Source: Pseudarthrobacter sp. ATCC 49987 (GTDB taxonomy: Bacteria; Actinomycetota; Actinomycetes; Actinomycetales; Micrococcaceae). From it: 64,000 bases of DNA. This document shows positions 17,467-27,213 of this stretch, piece after piece (the stretch's first letter is position 1; each line of letters opens with the position of its first letter). The notes beneath the pieces were generated by a model. That model was not told the origin of the DNA. It saw only the letters and a program-made list of their open reading frames with translations, and did not search any database. The stretch spans positions 3,596,001 to 3,660,000 of the forward strand of contig NZ_JAABNS010000001.1 in the NCBI RefSeq assembly GCF_009928425.1, written 5' to 3'. The position numbers and the translations under genes were made by a program.

Positions 17467-18912
17467 GTGGCTGAAATCCATGAGCTCTCCGCAGTGGAGC
17501 TCCGCGACGCCCTGCGCTCCGGCGAGCTGTCGTCGCGGCAGGCCACAGGGCATTTCCTGGACCGCATTGCCGCTGAGAACCGGCACCTTGGCGCCTTCAT
17601 CACCATCACCGCGGAGCAGGCCCTGCTGGACGCGGCCGGAGCGGACGAGGCCCACGCCCGGGCCGCCCGGGACAAAACCGAAACGGCGCTGCTGCACGGC
17701 ATGCCGGTGGCCTTCAAGGACCTGACGGACGTCGCCGGAGTCGTGACCACCCACGGCAGCGCCGCCCTGGACCACAAACCCGCACTGGTCGACGGAGCCC
17801 TCGTCGCCACGCTTAAACGGGCCGGCGTGGTCTCTCTGGGCAAGACCCAGGTTCCGGAGTTCGGACTGACGGCGTACAGCGAGAACCGGATCGCGCCGCC
17901 CTCCCGGAACCCGTATGCCCTCAGCCGCAGCTCGGGAGGATCCTCCGGCGGCAGCGCCGCGGCGGTGGCCGCCGGCTTGATTCCCTTCGCGCCCGGGTCC
18001 GACGGCGGCGGTTCGGTCCGCATCCCGGCCGCGGCCTGCGGGCTCGTGGGCCTGAAGCCGGGCCGCGGCCTGGTCCCCGCAGGCGAAAGCACCGGCGATC
18101 CCGCGGGCCTGGTCGTGTCCGGGCCGCTCGCCAGGTCCGCGGCGGACGCTGCCTTGCTGCTCGATGCGCTGGTGCCGGGCCCACCCGGCACCGGTGGGCC
18201 CGCAGCCCCCTCCCCCAGCTACCTTGAACTGGCCGCCAAGGATCCGCCCAAGCTGCGGATTGGGGTGAGCCTGGAGAGCCCGTGGCAGACGATCTTCCCC
18301 TTCACCCCGGCCCCCGAAGCCCTCGACGCCCTCGCCGAAGGCATCCGGCTGCTGGAGGCGGCCGGCCACGAAACCGCGGATGCCTCCATCCGCTACGACA
18401 ACCGCTACCCGGACGCCTTCACGACGGCCTGGACCGCCGCCGTCGGGGACGCCCGGGTCGCTCCCCAGCGCGAGGCGCTCCTGACGCCGCTGACCCGCAC
18501 GTTCAGGCGCCGCGCGCAGCAGCGCGGGCCCGCGAAACGTGCCGAATCCCTCAGCTTCCTGCGCCAGTTCCAGCGTGACACCATCGCCCAGTACGCCGCC
18601 TGGGACGTGATGCTCATGCCCGCACTGGCCCAGACGCCCCGTCCGGTGGGCTGGTTCACCGGGGCGGCCCATGGCGACGGCTACTGGCCGGCGGCGGAAT
18701 GGACCGGGGATGCCGACGGCGACTACCGCAAGCAGTGCGAGTACGCGCCCTGGTCGTCCATGGTGAACGTGTGCGGGCTGCCCGCGATCAGCGTTCCGGT
18801 GTTCTGGACCGGCGGGGCGAAGGGTGCGGGGCTGCCGATGGGCATCCAGCTGGTCGGGCCGATGAGTTCCGAGGCGCTGCTGCTGCAACTGGCCGCGCAG
18901 TTGGGGTTCTAA
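17467..18912 (+). CDS. Amidase (amidase signature family)
   Basis: Cytosolic amidohydrolase of the amidase-signature family, Ser-cisSer-Lys catalytic type; the substrate is not identifiable. The 481-residue protein begins VAEIHELSAVELRDALRSGE at GTG 17467, the usual family N-terminus. The catalytic Lys lies in PVAFKDL near residue 82. The signature is SSGGSSGGSAAAVAAGLIPFAPGSDGGGS near 158-186, containing both serines. The C-terminal part ends with PMGIQLVGP and MSSEALLLQLAAQLG. A palindrome array sits upstream and a perfect palindrome directly after its stop, so it looks like a monocistronic unit. Confidence 0.92.
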   Translation: MAEIHELSAVELRDALRSGELSSRQATGHFLDRIAAENRHLGAFITITAEQALLDAAGADEAHARAARDKTETALLHGMPVAFKDLTDVAGVVTTHGSAALDHKPALVDGALVATLKRAGVVSLGKTQVPEFGLTAYSENRIAPPSRNPYALSRSSGGSSGGSAAAVAAGLIPFAPGSDGGGSVRIPAAACGLVGLKPGRGLVPAGESTGDPAGLVVSGPLARSAADAALLLDALVPGPPGTGGPAAPSPSYLELAAKDPPKLRIGVSLESPWQTIFPFTPAPEALDALAEGIRLLEAAGHETADASIRYDNRYPDAFTTAWTAAVGDARVAPQREALLTPLTRTFRRRAQQRGPAKRAESLSFLRQFQRDTIAQYAAWDVMLMPALAQTPRPVGWFTGAAHGDGYWPAAEWTGDADGDYRKQCEYAPWSSMVNVCGLPAISVPVFWTGGAKGAGLPMGIQLVGPMSSEALLLQLAAQLGF

Positions 18913-18913
18913 C

Positions 18914-18935
18914 CCGACGGCCCGCGGGCCGTCGG
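18914..18935 (+). terminator. Perfect 22-bp palindrome behind the amidase gene
   Basis: The half-site CCGACGGCCCG is followed directly by its complement CGGGCCGTCGG. It starts 2 bp after the amidase stop. It would form an 11-bp GC stem with essentially no loop until the centre melts, and lacks a U tract. It is probably the amidase terminator. Confidence 0.65.
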
Positions 18936-19017
18936 TGAATTCGCGGGACGGTGCCGATACGGTTTAGCTGAGCAAGGTCGGGACATGACCCGTCTGGAAA
19001 CCACACGAGAGGGATCG

Positions 19018-20175
19018 ATGAAGATCACCGGTGCAGTACTTGAGGAAATCGGCCGCCCCCGTCCGTTCGCGGACTCCAGGCCCATCACCATCTCCGAGCT
19101 GGAACTGGAGGGACCCGGCCCCACCGAGATTCTGGTGAAGATCGAGGCCGCCGGCATCTGCCACTCGGACCTGAGCGTGGTGGACGGCAATCGGGTCCGC
19201 CCAGTGCCGATGCTGCTGGGGCATGAGGCTGCGGGCCGCGTCGTCGAGGTCGGCTCGGACGTCTTGGACCTGGCGTCGGGCCAGCGCGTGGTGATGTCTT
19301 TCCTGCCGCGCTGCGAACGGTGCGCGAACTGCGCCGAAGACGGCCGGCTACCCTGCACCGCGGGTTCCAAGAGCAACGGCGAAGGAACCCTCCTGCACGG
19401 ATCGATGCGCCTGGGCCGCGGCGGCGAAAAGATCTACCACCACCTGGGCGTCTCCGGCTTCGCCACCCATGCTGTGGTGGACCGTGCCTCGGCCGTACCG
19501 GTGGGCGATGACATCCCGGCGGACGTCGCCGCCGTCCTCGGCTGCGCCGTGCTGACCGGAGGCGGTGCCGTGCTGAACGCGGCCCGGCCCAGGCCGCAGG
19601 ACAGCGTCATGGTCGTGGGACTCGGCGGCGTCGGCATGGCCGCGCTGATCACGGCGGTCTCCCAGGGGGTCTCGCGGATCGTTGCCGTGGACACGCTCGA
19701 CGAAAAACTCGCCCATGCCCGCCGCCTGGGCGCCCACGAAACCTACACCCCGCAGCAGGTCCTGGCGGAGGGCGTCAAGGCCAGGTACGTGATCGAATGC
19801 GCCGGGAACCCGCGCGCCTTCGAAACCGCCTTCGCCGCCACGGCGGTGGGCGGCACCACGATCACCGCGGGCCTGCCGCACCCGGACGCGCGGGCCCAGA
19901 TCTCGCCGCTGACCATCACGGCCGAGGCCCGCACGATCGTCGGCAGCTATCTCGGCTCCGCAGTGCCGGCCCGGGACATCCCGAAGTACGCGCAGCTGTG
20001 GCGGGAGGGGAAACTGCCGGTCGAGGAGCTGATCTCGTCCCGCATCGCCCTGGCGGACATCAACCAGGCCATGGACCAGCTCGCCGACGGGAAAGCGGTC
20101 CGCCAGGTCATTATGTTCGACGCCGGCTGGGCCGGCGCGGGGGCGGAAACCGAGGGCAAAACACCCGCCGAATGA
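19018..20175 (+). CDS. Zinc-dependent alcohol dehydrogenase (MDR family)
   Basis: NAD(P)-dependent oxidoreductase of the medium-chain dehydrogenase family. The 385-residue protein has the catalytic zinc ligand in AAGICHSDLSVVDG near residue 43, LGHEAAGRV near 70, four structural-zinc cysteines in CERCANCAEDGRLPC near 99-113, and the nucleotide-binding GLGGVGMAAL near 205-214. SVMVVGLGG precedes it. ATG 19018 has AGAGGG at good spacing. It resembles class III/benzyl-alcohol-type enzymes acting on aryl or short-chain alcohols, but the substrate is not fixed by sequence. No partner gene is adjacent. Confidence 0.9.
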   Translation: MKITGAVLEEIGRPRPFADSRPITISELELEGPGPTEILVKIEAAGICHSDLSVVDGNRVRPVPMLLGHEAAGRVVEVGSDVLDLASGQRVVMSFLPRCERCANCAEDGRLPCTAGSKSNGEGTLLHGSMRLGRGGEKIYHHLGVSGFATHAVVDRASAVPVGDDIPADVAAVLGCAVLTGGGAVLNAARPRPQDSVMVVGLGGVGMAALITAVSQGVSRIVAVDTLDEKLAHARRLGAHETYTPQQVLAEGVKARYVIECAGNPRAFETAFAATAVGGTTITAGLPHPDARAQISPLTITAEARTIVGSYLGSAVPARDIPKYAQLWREGKLPVEELISSRIALADINQAMDQLADGKAVRQVIMFDAGWAGAGAETEGKTPAE

Positions 20176-20231
20176 CTTGCCCCGCGGCGCCGCGAATGTG
20201 ACAATCGCGCGTCACACTGTCAGCATTAAGT

Positions 20232-20250
20232 AAATGAGCACTACTCATTT
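20232..20250 (+). promoter_or_regulatory. Inverted repeat that encloses the POT start codon
   Basis: AAATGAG, spacer CACTA, then CTCATTT: a perfect 7-bp inverted repeat whose left arm contains the start ATG of the transporter (20234-20236). In mRNA it would put the start codon in a stem. No strong ribosome binding site precedes it. A second hairpin-like repeat, TGTGAC...GTCACA, lies just upstream at about 20199-20218. Confidence 0.55.
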
Positions 20251-21703
20251 ATCCGATCCCCCCGTTACAACGCCGGGCGATACGTCCTTTTTTGGCCACC
20301 CAAAGATGCTGGCCAGCCTCTTCTCCGTAGAGATGTGGGAGCGCTTCTCCTTCTACGGCATGCAGGGCATCCTGCTCTACTACATGTACTTCACGGCCGC
20401 CGAGGGCGGCCTGGGGATTGAGCAGGGCCTGGCCGCCGGCCTCGTCGGCGCCTACGGCGGCGGCGTCTACCTCTCCACCATCCTGGGCGCCTGGCTCGCG
20501 GACCGGCTCTTCGGCTCCGAAAAGGTGCTGTTTGGCTCCGCCGTCCTGATCATGGCCGGCCACATCGCCCTCGCCCTGATGCCGGGCATTCCCGGGCTGA
20601 TCGCCGGCCTGGTGCTGGTCGGCGTCGGCTCCGGCGGGCTGAAGGCCAACGCCACCGCCCTCGTGGGAAGCCTCTACCGGGAGAAGGACGAACGCCGCGA
20701 TGCCGGATTCTCCATCTTCTACATGGGCATCAACGCGGGCGCACTGATCGGCCCGCTGGTCACCGGCTGGCTGCAGGAAAGCCAGGGGTTCCACTGGGGC
20801 TTCGGCGCGGCCGCCGTCGGCATGGCCGTGGGCCTGGTCATCTACGCGCTGGGCCGCAAGAACCTGCCGGAGGAGACGCACCGGGTGCATAACCCGCTGC
20901 CCGCCGCCGAGCGCACCAAGTACGGCCTGCGCTTCGCCGGCATCGCCGCCGTGATCGCCGTGCTGCTGGCCACCGGCATCGTGAATGCCGAAAACCTGGC
21001 CCTGTCCATGGCCTATGCGGCAATCGGCGCCTCCGTGCTCTACTTCGCCCTGATCTTCAGCAGCAAGAAGGTCAACGGCACTGAACGCCGCCGGGTGGCA
21101 GCATTCATCCCGCTGTACATCGCCTCGGCCGCCTTCTGGGCGCTCTTCCAGCAGCAGTTCACCTTCATCGCCGTGTACTCGGAGGAGAAGCTGGACCGGA
21201 ACCTGTTCGGCTGGGAAATGCCGGCCGCCTGGGTCCAGTCCATCAACCCGGTGTTCATCATCATCTTCGCCGGCGTCCTGGCTGCGCTCTGGACCCGCCT
21301 GGGCCGCAAGCAGCCCGGTTCGGCGCTGAAGTTCTCGATCGGCCTCTTTGTGATGGGCCTGGCGTTCCTGGCCTTCATCCCGCTGGCCGGGGACGGCAAG
21401 ACCCCGCTGCTGGCACTGGTCGGGATCCTGTTCCTGTTCACCCTCGCGGAACTGTTCCTGTCCCCCATCGGCCTGTCCGTGACCACCAAGCTGGCTCCGG
21501 AGGCCTTCCGCACCCAGATGGTGGCGCTGTTCTTCCTGTCCGTCTCGCTGGGCACCACTCTGGCCGGCATCCTGTCCGGCCTGTACAACCCGGAGGACGA
21601 GCTGCCGTACTTCATCGGCATCGGCGGCACCGCGATGCTCCTGGCCGTTGGCCTGGCCGCGGCCTCCCCGGCGATCAAGAAGCTCATGGGCGGCGTACGC
21701 TGA
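20234..21703 (+). CDS. Proton-coupled oligopeptide transporter (POT/PTR2 family)
   Basis: Inner-membrane proton symporter for di- and tripeptides, MFS fold. The 489-residue protein has about 14 hydrophobic segments. The family signature is EMWERFSFYGMQGILLYYM near residues 34-52, an ExxERFxYYG motif involved in proton coupling. The PTR2 motif region is FSIFYMGINAGALIGP near 159-175. The start lies in an inverted repeat, and early codons include the rare TTA, unusual in this base composition. A phosphotransferase-like gene follows 4 bp after the stop. Confidence 0.95.
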   Translation: MSTTHLSDPPVTTPGDTSFFGHPKMLASLFSVEMWERFSFYGMQGILLYYMYFTAAEGGLGIEQGLAAGLVGAYGGGVYLSTILGAWLADRLFGSEKVLFGSAVLIMAGHIALALMPGIPGLIAGLVLVGVGSGGLKANATALVGSLYREKDERRDAGFSIFYMGINAGALIGPLVTGWLQESQGFHWGFGAAAVGMAVGLVIYALGRKNLPEETHRVHNPLPAAERTKYGLRFAGIAAVIAVLLATGIVNAENLALSMAYAAIGASVLYFALIFSSKKVNGTERRRVAAFIPLYIASAAFWALFQQQFTFIAVYSEEKLDRNLFGWEMPAAWVQSINPVFIIIFAGVLAALWTRLGRKQPGSALKFSIGLFVMGLAFLAFIPLAGDGKTPLLALVGILFLFTLAELFLSPIGLSVTTKLAPEAFRTQMVALFFLSVSLGTTLAGILSGLYNPEDELPYFIGIGGTAMLLAVGLAAASPAIKKLMGGVR

Positions 21704-21707
21704 CCCG

Positions 21708-22553
21708 ATGAGCTCCAGGCACCGCGCGCCGCTTGAGTCCCGCGTCTACGTCCCCGCCGCCGGCGAGGCGTCCGACGTCGGACTCATGCCGGCGGGCGAT
21801 GTCACCGACGGTGTGGTGCGGGTCGGCGGGACCATCCGCCGCCCGCACCAGCCGCAGTCACTGGCCGTCGCCGCGTATCTCGACTGGCTGGAAGACGCCG
21901 GTTTCGACGGATCCCCTCTGTTCCTGGGCCGGGACGCTGAAGGCCGGGACGTGCTCACTTTCCTGCCCGGGCAGTGCGCCGGTCCGGTCCCGGAGGCGTG
22001 GGTCGAGTCCGAGGAGCTCCTGGCCTCCGTGGCGCAGCTGCTGCGCCGGCTGCACGGGGCCTCAGCCGGGTTCGTGCCGGACGGGCACCCCTTCCCGCCG
22101 CGCCCGGTCCGCCAGGATCCGGCGGAGCTCGTCTGCCACCTGGACGTCACCCCGCAGAACGTCGTGGTCCGGGACGGCCTCGCCGCCGGTCTGGTGGACT
22201 TCGACCTCGCCGGCCCGACGACGGCCTTCAAGGATTCCTTCAACACCGCCATGCACTGGGTTCCGCTCCGGGACCCGGCCGATGGGTGGCCGGGATGGGA
22301 GGCGACGGACCCGTTCCGGCGGCTCCGGATCTTCGCCGACGCCTACGGCTGGAATGACGAGGAACGACGCCGGCTGCCGGCTTTCGGGATCGAGGCCACG
22401 GCGCTGAGCTACGAGCGGATGGAACACAACGCGCGCGCACTCGGCGGCGGCTGGGCCCGGATGTGGGAGGACGGCGTCGGCGGCCAGATCCGGCGCCGCG
22501 GCGACTGGCTCCAGGCCAACGCCGGACGGCTGGTCGCGGCTCTTACGGGATAA
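21708..22553 (+). CDS. Phosphotransferase-family protein (APH/choline-kinase-like)
   Basis: Protein kinase-like fold enzyme of the aminoglycoside phosphotransferase family; most chromosomal members act on small metabolites and not antibiotics, and I cannot name the substrate. The 281-residue protein has the catalytic loop [13 protein letters not shown] near 145-157, where a typical HxDxxxxN pattern is H-L-D-V-T-P-Q-N, and the metal-binding [10 protein letters not shown] near 164-173. There is no signal sequence. It starts 4 bp after the transporter stop and is probably translated from the same message. It converges with the DUF4190 gene with 1 bp between stops. Confidence 0.8.
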   Translation: MSSRHRAPLESRVYVPAAGEASDVGLMPAGDVTDGVVRVGGTIRRPHQPQSLAVAAYLDWLEDAGFDGSPLFLGRDAEGRDVLTFLPGQCAGPVPEAWVESEELLASVAQLLRRLHGASAGFVPDGHPFPPRPVRQDPAELVCHLDVTPQNVVVRDGLAAGLVDFDLAGPTTAFKDSFNTAMHWVPLRDPADGWPGWEATDPFRRLRIFADAYGWNDEERRRLPAFGIEATALSYERMEHNARALGGGWARMWEDGVGGQIRRRGDWLQANAGRLVAALTG

Positions 22554-22554
22554 T

Positions 22555-23100
22555 TTAGGCCCCGTAGCGCATGCGGGTGGAGGTGCCGATGGCCAGACCC
22601 AGCGCGATGATCACGATAACCAGGATGGTCAGCGCAATCCCCACATAACCCAATACCAGGCCGGCTATGGCCATGCCTCTGCCCGACGGCTCGCGCCTGA
22701 GGGCAAGGTGGCCGAGGATGACCGCCGCGAGCTGCGGCAAGAGGAAGATACCCAGCCCCACGAAGGCGGCGATGCCGCAGCACATGCTGGCGATGCTCAG
22801 GCCCTTAGGTTCCGGCGGCACACCATAGTAGGCCGGCTGGCCATAGGCATTGAACGGGCCGCCCGGCTGGCCATATTGTGGCGTCGCACCATACGGCTGC
22901 TGCCCGTACTGCTGCTGGCCTCCGGCGCCGGGGGCCAGCTGCGGTGCTGTGCCATATGGCGTGGCGTACGGCTCCGTGGGCGGGCTGTAATCGGGGGCCG
23001 GCGGGCGGTACTGCTCGCCGGACTCCTGCCCAGGAATGAACGACGGCGGCTGGTAGCCCTCCGGCGTCTCGCCTTTCTCCGGTTTCGGCTGGTCAGTCAT
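22555..23100 (-). CDS. DUF4190 membrane protein with Pro/Tyr/Gln-rich N-terminus
   Basis: 181-residue protein with no known activity. The first ~100 residues are low-complexity, rich in Pro, Tyr, Gln and Gly ([17 protein letters not shown]), predicted disordered and cytoplasmic. Two hydrophobic segments follow ([21 protein letters not shown] and [21 protein letters not shown]) flanking [15 protein letters not shown], the pattern of DUF4190. Such tails are common in actinobacterial small membrane proteins. It converges with the phosphotransferase gene and is divergent from pgm. Confidence 0.8.
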   Translation of the reverse strand: MTDQPKPEKGETPEGYQPPSFIPGQESGEQYRPPAPDYSPPTEPYATPYGTAPQLAPGAGGQQQYGQQPYGATPQYGQPGGPFNAYGQPAYYGVPPEPKGLSIASMCCGIAAFVGLGIFLLPQLAAVILGHLALRREPSGRGMAIAGLVLGYVGIALTILVIVIIALGLAIGTSTRMRYGA

Positions 23101-23226
23101 GGTTTTCCCCCTCTGGAAGTCTCTCGGTTCAGCCTACCGCCGTCCCGTTGCGATGAGCAGGATATTTCTTCCGTCACAGGGGCCGTAATCATGTTGCCTT
23201 CCCCGCCGGTCTGGCATGCTGGTGCC

Positions 23227-24900
23227 ATGGCTAGCCGCGCGGGCACAGTTGCCCAACCCCAAGACCTTGTTGATCTCACTGCGCTCCTGGATGCGTACTA
23301 CGACGTTTCCCCGGATCTTGGCGACCCCGGCCAGCGGGTGGCCTTCGGCACTTCCGGGCACCGGGGCTCGAGCCTGAAAGCCTCCTTCAACGAACCCCAC
23401 ATCCTGGCCATCACCCAGGCGATCGTGGAGTACCGGGCGGGCCAGGGCATCACCGGGCCGCTGTACCTCGCCAAAGACACCCACGCCCTGAGCGAGCCGG
23501 CCCAGAATTCCGCCCTGGAGGTCCTCGCGGCCAACGGCGTCAATGTCCTGATCGACGCCCGCCACGGTTACACCCCCACTCCCTCGCTGAGCCACGCCAT
23601 CCTGACGCACAACAACAACTCCCCCGCCGGAGCGCCGCAGGCAGACGGCATTGTGGTGACCCCCAGCCACAACCCGCCCGGCGACGGCGGCTTCAAGTAC
23701 AACCCCCCGCACGGCGGCCCCGCTGACACGGACGCCACCGGCTGGATCGCCAACCGCGCCAACGAACTGCTGGAAAACGGCCTGCGCGGTGTCAAGCGGA
23801 TTCCCATCGCCGAGGCGCTCAGCGCCGGCACCACGGGCAAGTTCGACTTCCTCAGCAGCTACGTGGACGACCTCCCCTCCGTCCTGGACCTCAACGCCAT
23901 CCGCGAGGCAGGCGTCCGGATCGGCGCCGACCCGATGGGCGGCGCTTCGGTGGACTACTGGGGCGAGATCAGTGAACGCCACCACCTGAACCTCACGGTG
24001 GTCAACCCCACCGTCGATCCGCAGTGGGCCTTCATGACGCTCGACTGGGACGAGAAAATCCGGATGGACTGCTCCTCGCCGTCGGCGATGGCCTCGCTGA
24101 TCAACCGGATGGCTGCTGGTGCGGACGGGTCCGCACCCTTCGACATTGCCACCGGCAACGACGCCGACGCCGACCGGCACGGCATCGTCACACCTTTTGT
24201 TGACGGACAAGGTGGGCTGATGAACCCGAACCACTACCTCGCCGTCGCCATTGACTACCTGTACCGGCACCGGACGGGCTGGAACCCGAAGTCGGTGATC
24301 GGCAAGACCCTGGTTTCCTCGTCCATCATCGACCGCGTGGCCGAAAGCCTGGGCCGCAAGCTGGTTGAGGTGCCGGTCGGATTCAAATGGTTCGTTCCGG
24401 GGCTGCTGTCCGGTGAAGGGGCTTTCGGCGGCGAGGAATCTGCCGGCGCTTCGTTCAACAAGATGGACGGCAGCGTATGGACCACCGACAAGGACGGCAT
24501 CCTGCTGGCGCTGCTGGCGTCTGAGATCACGGCGGTCACGGGCAAGTCGCCGTCGCAGCTGTACAAGGGCCTCACCGACCAGTTCGGCGACCCGGTTTAC
24601 GCGCGGATCGACGCAGCGGCGACCCGGGAGCAGAAGGCCGCCCTGGGCAAGTTGTCGCCGTCGGACGTCACTGCCACGGAACTGGCCGGGGAAACCATCA
24701 CCGCCAAACTGACCGAAGCGCCGGGCAACGGTGCCGCGATCGGCGGGCTCAAGGTCGTCACCGAGAACGCCTGGTTCGCGGCCCGCCCCTCAGGCACCGA
24801 GGACGTCTACAAAATTTACGCCGAGTCCTTCAAAGGGGCCGAACACCTCAAGCAGGTCCAGGCCGAGGCCAAGGCGCTGGTGGACGGCGTCATTTCCTAG
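23227..24900 (+). CDS. pgm: Phosphoglucomutase (alpha-D-glucose phosphate-specific)
   Basis: Interconverts glucose 1-phosphate and glucose 6-phosphate, linking glycolysis to glycogen and cell-wall sugar precursors. The 557-residue protein is the E. coli Pgm type. Visible motifs are GTSGHRGS near 41, the phosphoserine loop [18 protein letters not shown] near 142-159, the metal-binding [10 protein letters not shown] near 310, the sugar-binding GGEESAGAS near 402, and the phosphate-binding [16 protein letters not shown] near the C-terminus. ATG 23227 is chosen; the ribosome binding site is weak. It converges with the diguanylate cyclase gene with a 9-bp gap. Confidence 0.96.
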   Translation: MASRAGTVAQPQDLVDLTALLDAYYDVSPDLGDPGQRVAFGTSGHRGSSLKASFNEPHILAITQAIVEYRAGQGITGPLYLAKDTHALSEPAQNSALEVLAANGVNVLIDARHGYTPTPSLSHAILTHNNNSPAGAPQADGIVVTPSHNPPGDGGFKYNPPHGGPADTDATGWIANRANELLENGLRGVKRIPIAEALSAGTTGKFDFLSSYVDDLPSVLDLNAIREAGVRIGADPMGGASVDYWGEISERHHLNLTVVNPTVDPQWAFMTLDWDEKIRMDCSSPSAMASLINRMAAGADGSAPFDIATGNDADADRHGIVTPFVDGQGGLMNPNHYLAVAIDYLYRHRTGWNPKSVIGKTLVSSSIIDRVAESLGRKLVEVPVGFKWFVPGLLSGEGAFGGEESAGASFNKMDGSVWTTDKDGILLALLASEITAVTGKSPSQLYKGLTDQFGDPVYARIDAAATREQKAALGKLSPSDVTATELAGETITAKLTEAPGNGAAIGGLKVVTENAWFAARPSGTEDVYKIYAESFKGAEHLKQVQAEAKALVDGVIS

Positions 24901-24909
24901 CGGCCACGC

Positions 24910-26070
24910 TCAGGCCGGGTCTTCCTCGACCCCTGCGAGCACGGAACGGTCCCGGCCCTGGGTCTTGGCGCGGTAGAGGGCAGCGTCCGCGGAGGCGATC
25001 ATGGCGTCAAGGTCCACGCGGCCGGGCGCCGTCGAGGCGATGCCATAGCTGGAGGTAGGCAGGCGCGGGATCACCGACGACGCCGAGGCCTGCAGCTTCG
25101 CGCTGATGTCGGCGGCGATTTCCCCGGCCCGTTCGGGTGTCACGCCCGGCAGGAGGATGATGAATTCCTCGCCGCCGTAGCGGCCGACGAGGTCACTGGA
25201 GCGGACCGTGGACGTGCAGGCGTCCGCGAACGCCTGTAACGCGGCGTCGCCGGCCGAGTGGCCGTACTCGTCGTTGATGGCCTTAAAGTGGTCCAGATCC
25301 GCCAGGATCAGCGACGCCGCGGTCCTGGCCCGGCTGAGGCGGCGCAGTTCGTCCTCGGCGAGGTCCAGGAAGGCCGTACGGTTCAGCAGCCCCGTCAGCC
25401 CGTCCACCGTGGCCCGGGCGCGGAGGTCCTGGGTCTGTTGCTCGTAGCTCAGCTCCGCCATCGTGAAGGACGCCACCACCATGATCACGGCGGAGAAGAC
25501 CGTCATCGTGACGGATCCAAAGACGGTCAGGAACACGGGCCCGTCGCGCCCTTCGAGAACAAAGGCGGCAAATCGGCCCAGATAGAAGGCGGCCAGGATG
25601 CCGGAGCCAACAGCCAACGTCAGGTGCACGCGCGAGAAGTGCCGGTCCAGCAGGAACAGTTCCCGGCAGCCGAGCCCGATCAGGAGGCCCATGAACCCAA
25701 GATAGGCCGGGCCGCCGGACCACACATTGGTGGCCGGCTGGTCCAGCACCGATGCCACGGCGGTGATGCCGGGCCCGGCGGCGAGGTACCAGATCTTGGG
25801 AACCGTGGTCCGCAGCGAACGGGCTCCCGCCCAGATGCTCGCCGCGCCCGCCACGAGAAACACGTTTCCGAGCGGGTTGGACCAGATCTGGTGTGGCGTG
25901 CCGTCCAGCAGGTAGGCCGCATTGCCGGACAGGAACAGCAGCAGTGCCAGGCACCACCAGCCGCTGTAGGCCGACCGCGTCCGGCGGAAAGTGATGAAAT
26001 AGAAAAGCAGCAGCAGGGTCAGGTCGACCACCGCCAAAGCGACCCGCAGGGTTGCGGTGTCAAGCATCAT
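24910..26070 (-). CDS. Membrane-bound diguanylate cyclase
   Basis: Makes cyclic di-GMP from two GTP. The 386-residue protein has an N-terminal membrane module of about six or seven hydrophobic segments (residues 8-205) and a cytoplasmic GGDEF domain. The active-site loop is intact: GGEEF at 299-303, with the metal-binding LADLDHFKAIND at 256-267. An inhibitory RxxD site is present as RSSD at 290-293, five residues before GGEEF, so product feedback inhibition is likely. There is no EAL domain. ATG 26070 has a GGGGGG ribosome binding site; an upstream TTG is less likely. Confidence 0.92.
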   Translation of the reverse strand: MMLDTATLRVALAVVDLTLLLLFYFITFRRTRSAYSGWWCLALLLFLSGNAAYLLDGTPHQIWSNPLGNVFLVAGAASIWAGARSLRTTVPKIWYLAAGPGITAVASVLDQPATNVWSGGPAYLGFMGLLIGLGCRELFLLDRHFSRVHLTLAVGSGILAAFYLGRFAAFVLEGRDGPVFLTVFGSVTMTVFSAVIMVVASFTMAELSYEQQTQDLRARATVDGLTGLLNRTAFLDLAEDELRRLSRARTAASLILADLDHFKAINDEYGHSAGDAALQAFADACTSTVRSSDLVGRYGGEEFIILLPGVTPERAGEIAADISAKLQASASSVIPRLPTSSYGIASTAPGRVDLDAMIASADAALYRAKTQGRDRSVLAGVEEDPA

Positions 26071-26327
26071 GTAGTGGCCCCCCGGTCCGCTCGCAATAGC
26101 CCGAATTGCGTCGACTACGCGCCGCAAGTGACCTTAGTATCGCACCCCGGGGCAGAAAGTGTGACCACGGTCTCGAATACGTCGGTGCCGGGCCGGGACA
26201 GGCCCGGTCGAAGCCCGCGGGCCCCTGTGTTTACGGCCTCAAAGCGGACTAAACTGGGAAGCGGTCCCGGATGCGGCCGTGCGCTCAACCGCAGAATTGC
26301 GTCCCGAGTGCCTCCGGCCTGTCCCCC
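26071..26327. other. Long intergenic region between the cyclase and nitroreductase genes
   Basis: The gap from 26071 to 26393 is 323 bp. It holds the diguanylate cyclase promoter region, a perfect 7-bp stem CCGGGCC-N6-GGCCCGG at 26188-26207, and, at its right end, the tandem repeat listed separately. I see no plausible gene in it. Confidence 0.6.
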
Positions 26328-26385
26328 ATGGTGCCGGAGGCACCGCCGCGTGAAAATGGTGCCGGAGGCACCTCCGCGTCAGAAA
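26328..26385 (-). repeat. Tandem 28-bp hairpin repeat behind the nitroreductase gene
   Basis: Two head-to-tail copies (26328-26355 and 26356-26385, the second with two extra bases near its end). Each contains GGTGCCGGAGGCACC, a perfect 6-bp stem with a GGA loop (cores 26330-26344 and 26358-26372, 28 bp apart). A third, partial arm, AGTGCCTCCGGC, lies just left. On the minus strand they start about 9 bp after the nitroreductase stop, and the inner core is followed by ATTTTC, so they may terminate that transcript. Confidence 0.75.
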
Positions 26386-26393
26386 CAGTGCCG

Positions 26394-26999
26394 TTAGACC
26401 GTGCGGACGACGTCCTCGTAGGCGAACTTCGGCTTCGCCGCACCCCAGGCGTCGGCAGCGGGCCGGCCGATGTTGACCACGAGGAAGCTCTTCTGGCTGC
26501 CGTCGGGGAAGAATGCCTGATCAATCGCGGTGAAGTCCGCACCCGTCATGGGTCCGGCGGAAAAGCCGAGGGAGCGGACGGCGAGGATGAAGTAGCCGGC
26601 CTGCAGGTGGGCGTTGTTGTTGCCGGTGGCCGCGGCGAGGTCCGGGGCGGCGTCGTACATGGCTTTGGGCGCGTTGTAGCCGGGCAGGAAGTTATCCCAC
26701 TGTTCCTGCCAGGATGTGTCGTAGCTGAGGACGGCGACGAGCGGTGCGGAGGCGGTTTTTGCGCGGTTGCCGTTGGCGAGGGTCTCGACCAGGGTGGCGC
26801 GGGCTTCCGCGGACCGGACGTAGGTCACGCGCAGCGGCTGCGAGTTGAACGCGGTGGGGCCGAACTTGGTGAGTTCGTAGATGGCCCGGGCCTGCTCGTC
26901 GGTGACCTCGCCCGTGAAGGTGTTGGCGGTGCGGGCCTCGGCAAAGATGGCGTCCACTGCGGCGGCATCGATTACTGCTTCGTCATGGGCGATGGTCAT
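26394..26999 (-). CDS. Nitroreductase-family protein, RutE/malonic semialdehyde reductase-like
   Basis: FMN-dependent nitroreductase-fold protein of 201 residues. The sequence FTGEVTDEQARAIYELTKFGPTAFNSQPLRVTYVRS near 28-63 and KTASAPLVAVLSYD near 80 match the RutE/HadB group, in which RutE reduces malonic semialdehyde to 3-hydroxypropionate during pyrimidine ring breakdown. The C-terminus is SFLVVNIGRPAADAWGAAKPKF. ATG 26999 is favoured because GAAAGGG sits 6 bases before it; ATG 27005 overlaps that site. It is divergent from the uracil-xanthine permease gene across 214 bp, a pairing consistent with pyrimidine use, but no other rut genes are visible. Confidence 0.82.
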   Translation of the reverse strand: MTIAHDEAVIDAAAVDAIFAEARTANTFTGEVTDEQARAIYELTKFGPTAFNSQPLRVTYVRSAEARATLVETLANGNRAKTASAPLVAVLSYDTSWQEQWDNFLPGYNAPKAMYDAAPDLAAATGNNNAHLQAGYFILAVRSLGFSAGPMTGADFTAIDQAFFPDGSQKSFLVVNIGRPAADAWGAAKPKFAYEDVVRTV

Positions 27000-27213
27000 G
27001 AGCATCCCTTTCGCTGGGCGTACCCGCCGGGGCGGCGGCCACTCGTTACTGTCTATGGTTGCAACTTCAACTTGTGTCCTCTGCTTCCCGAAACGCCCCG
27101 TGACGTCCGGCACAGGGGCGCCGCCCGCGAAGCATGCCGGAAACACCGGCGCGGTAAAGTTGCTCCGGAAGATTCCTTCCCGCCCGCCACACATTCTCTG
27201 AAAGGCCCCGGCA

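Noticed and set aside
16837..18888. 683-codon minus-strand frame covering the amidase gene and continuing into the rhodanese
   Set aside because: Only the last 108 codons are real (rhodanese from ATG 17163); the rest is the complement of the amidase gene and the repeat array.
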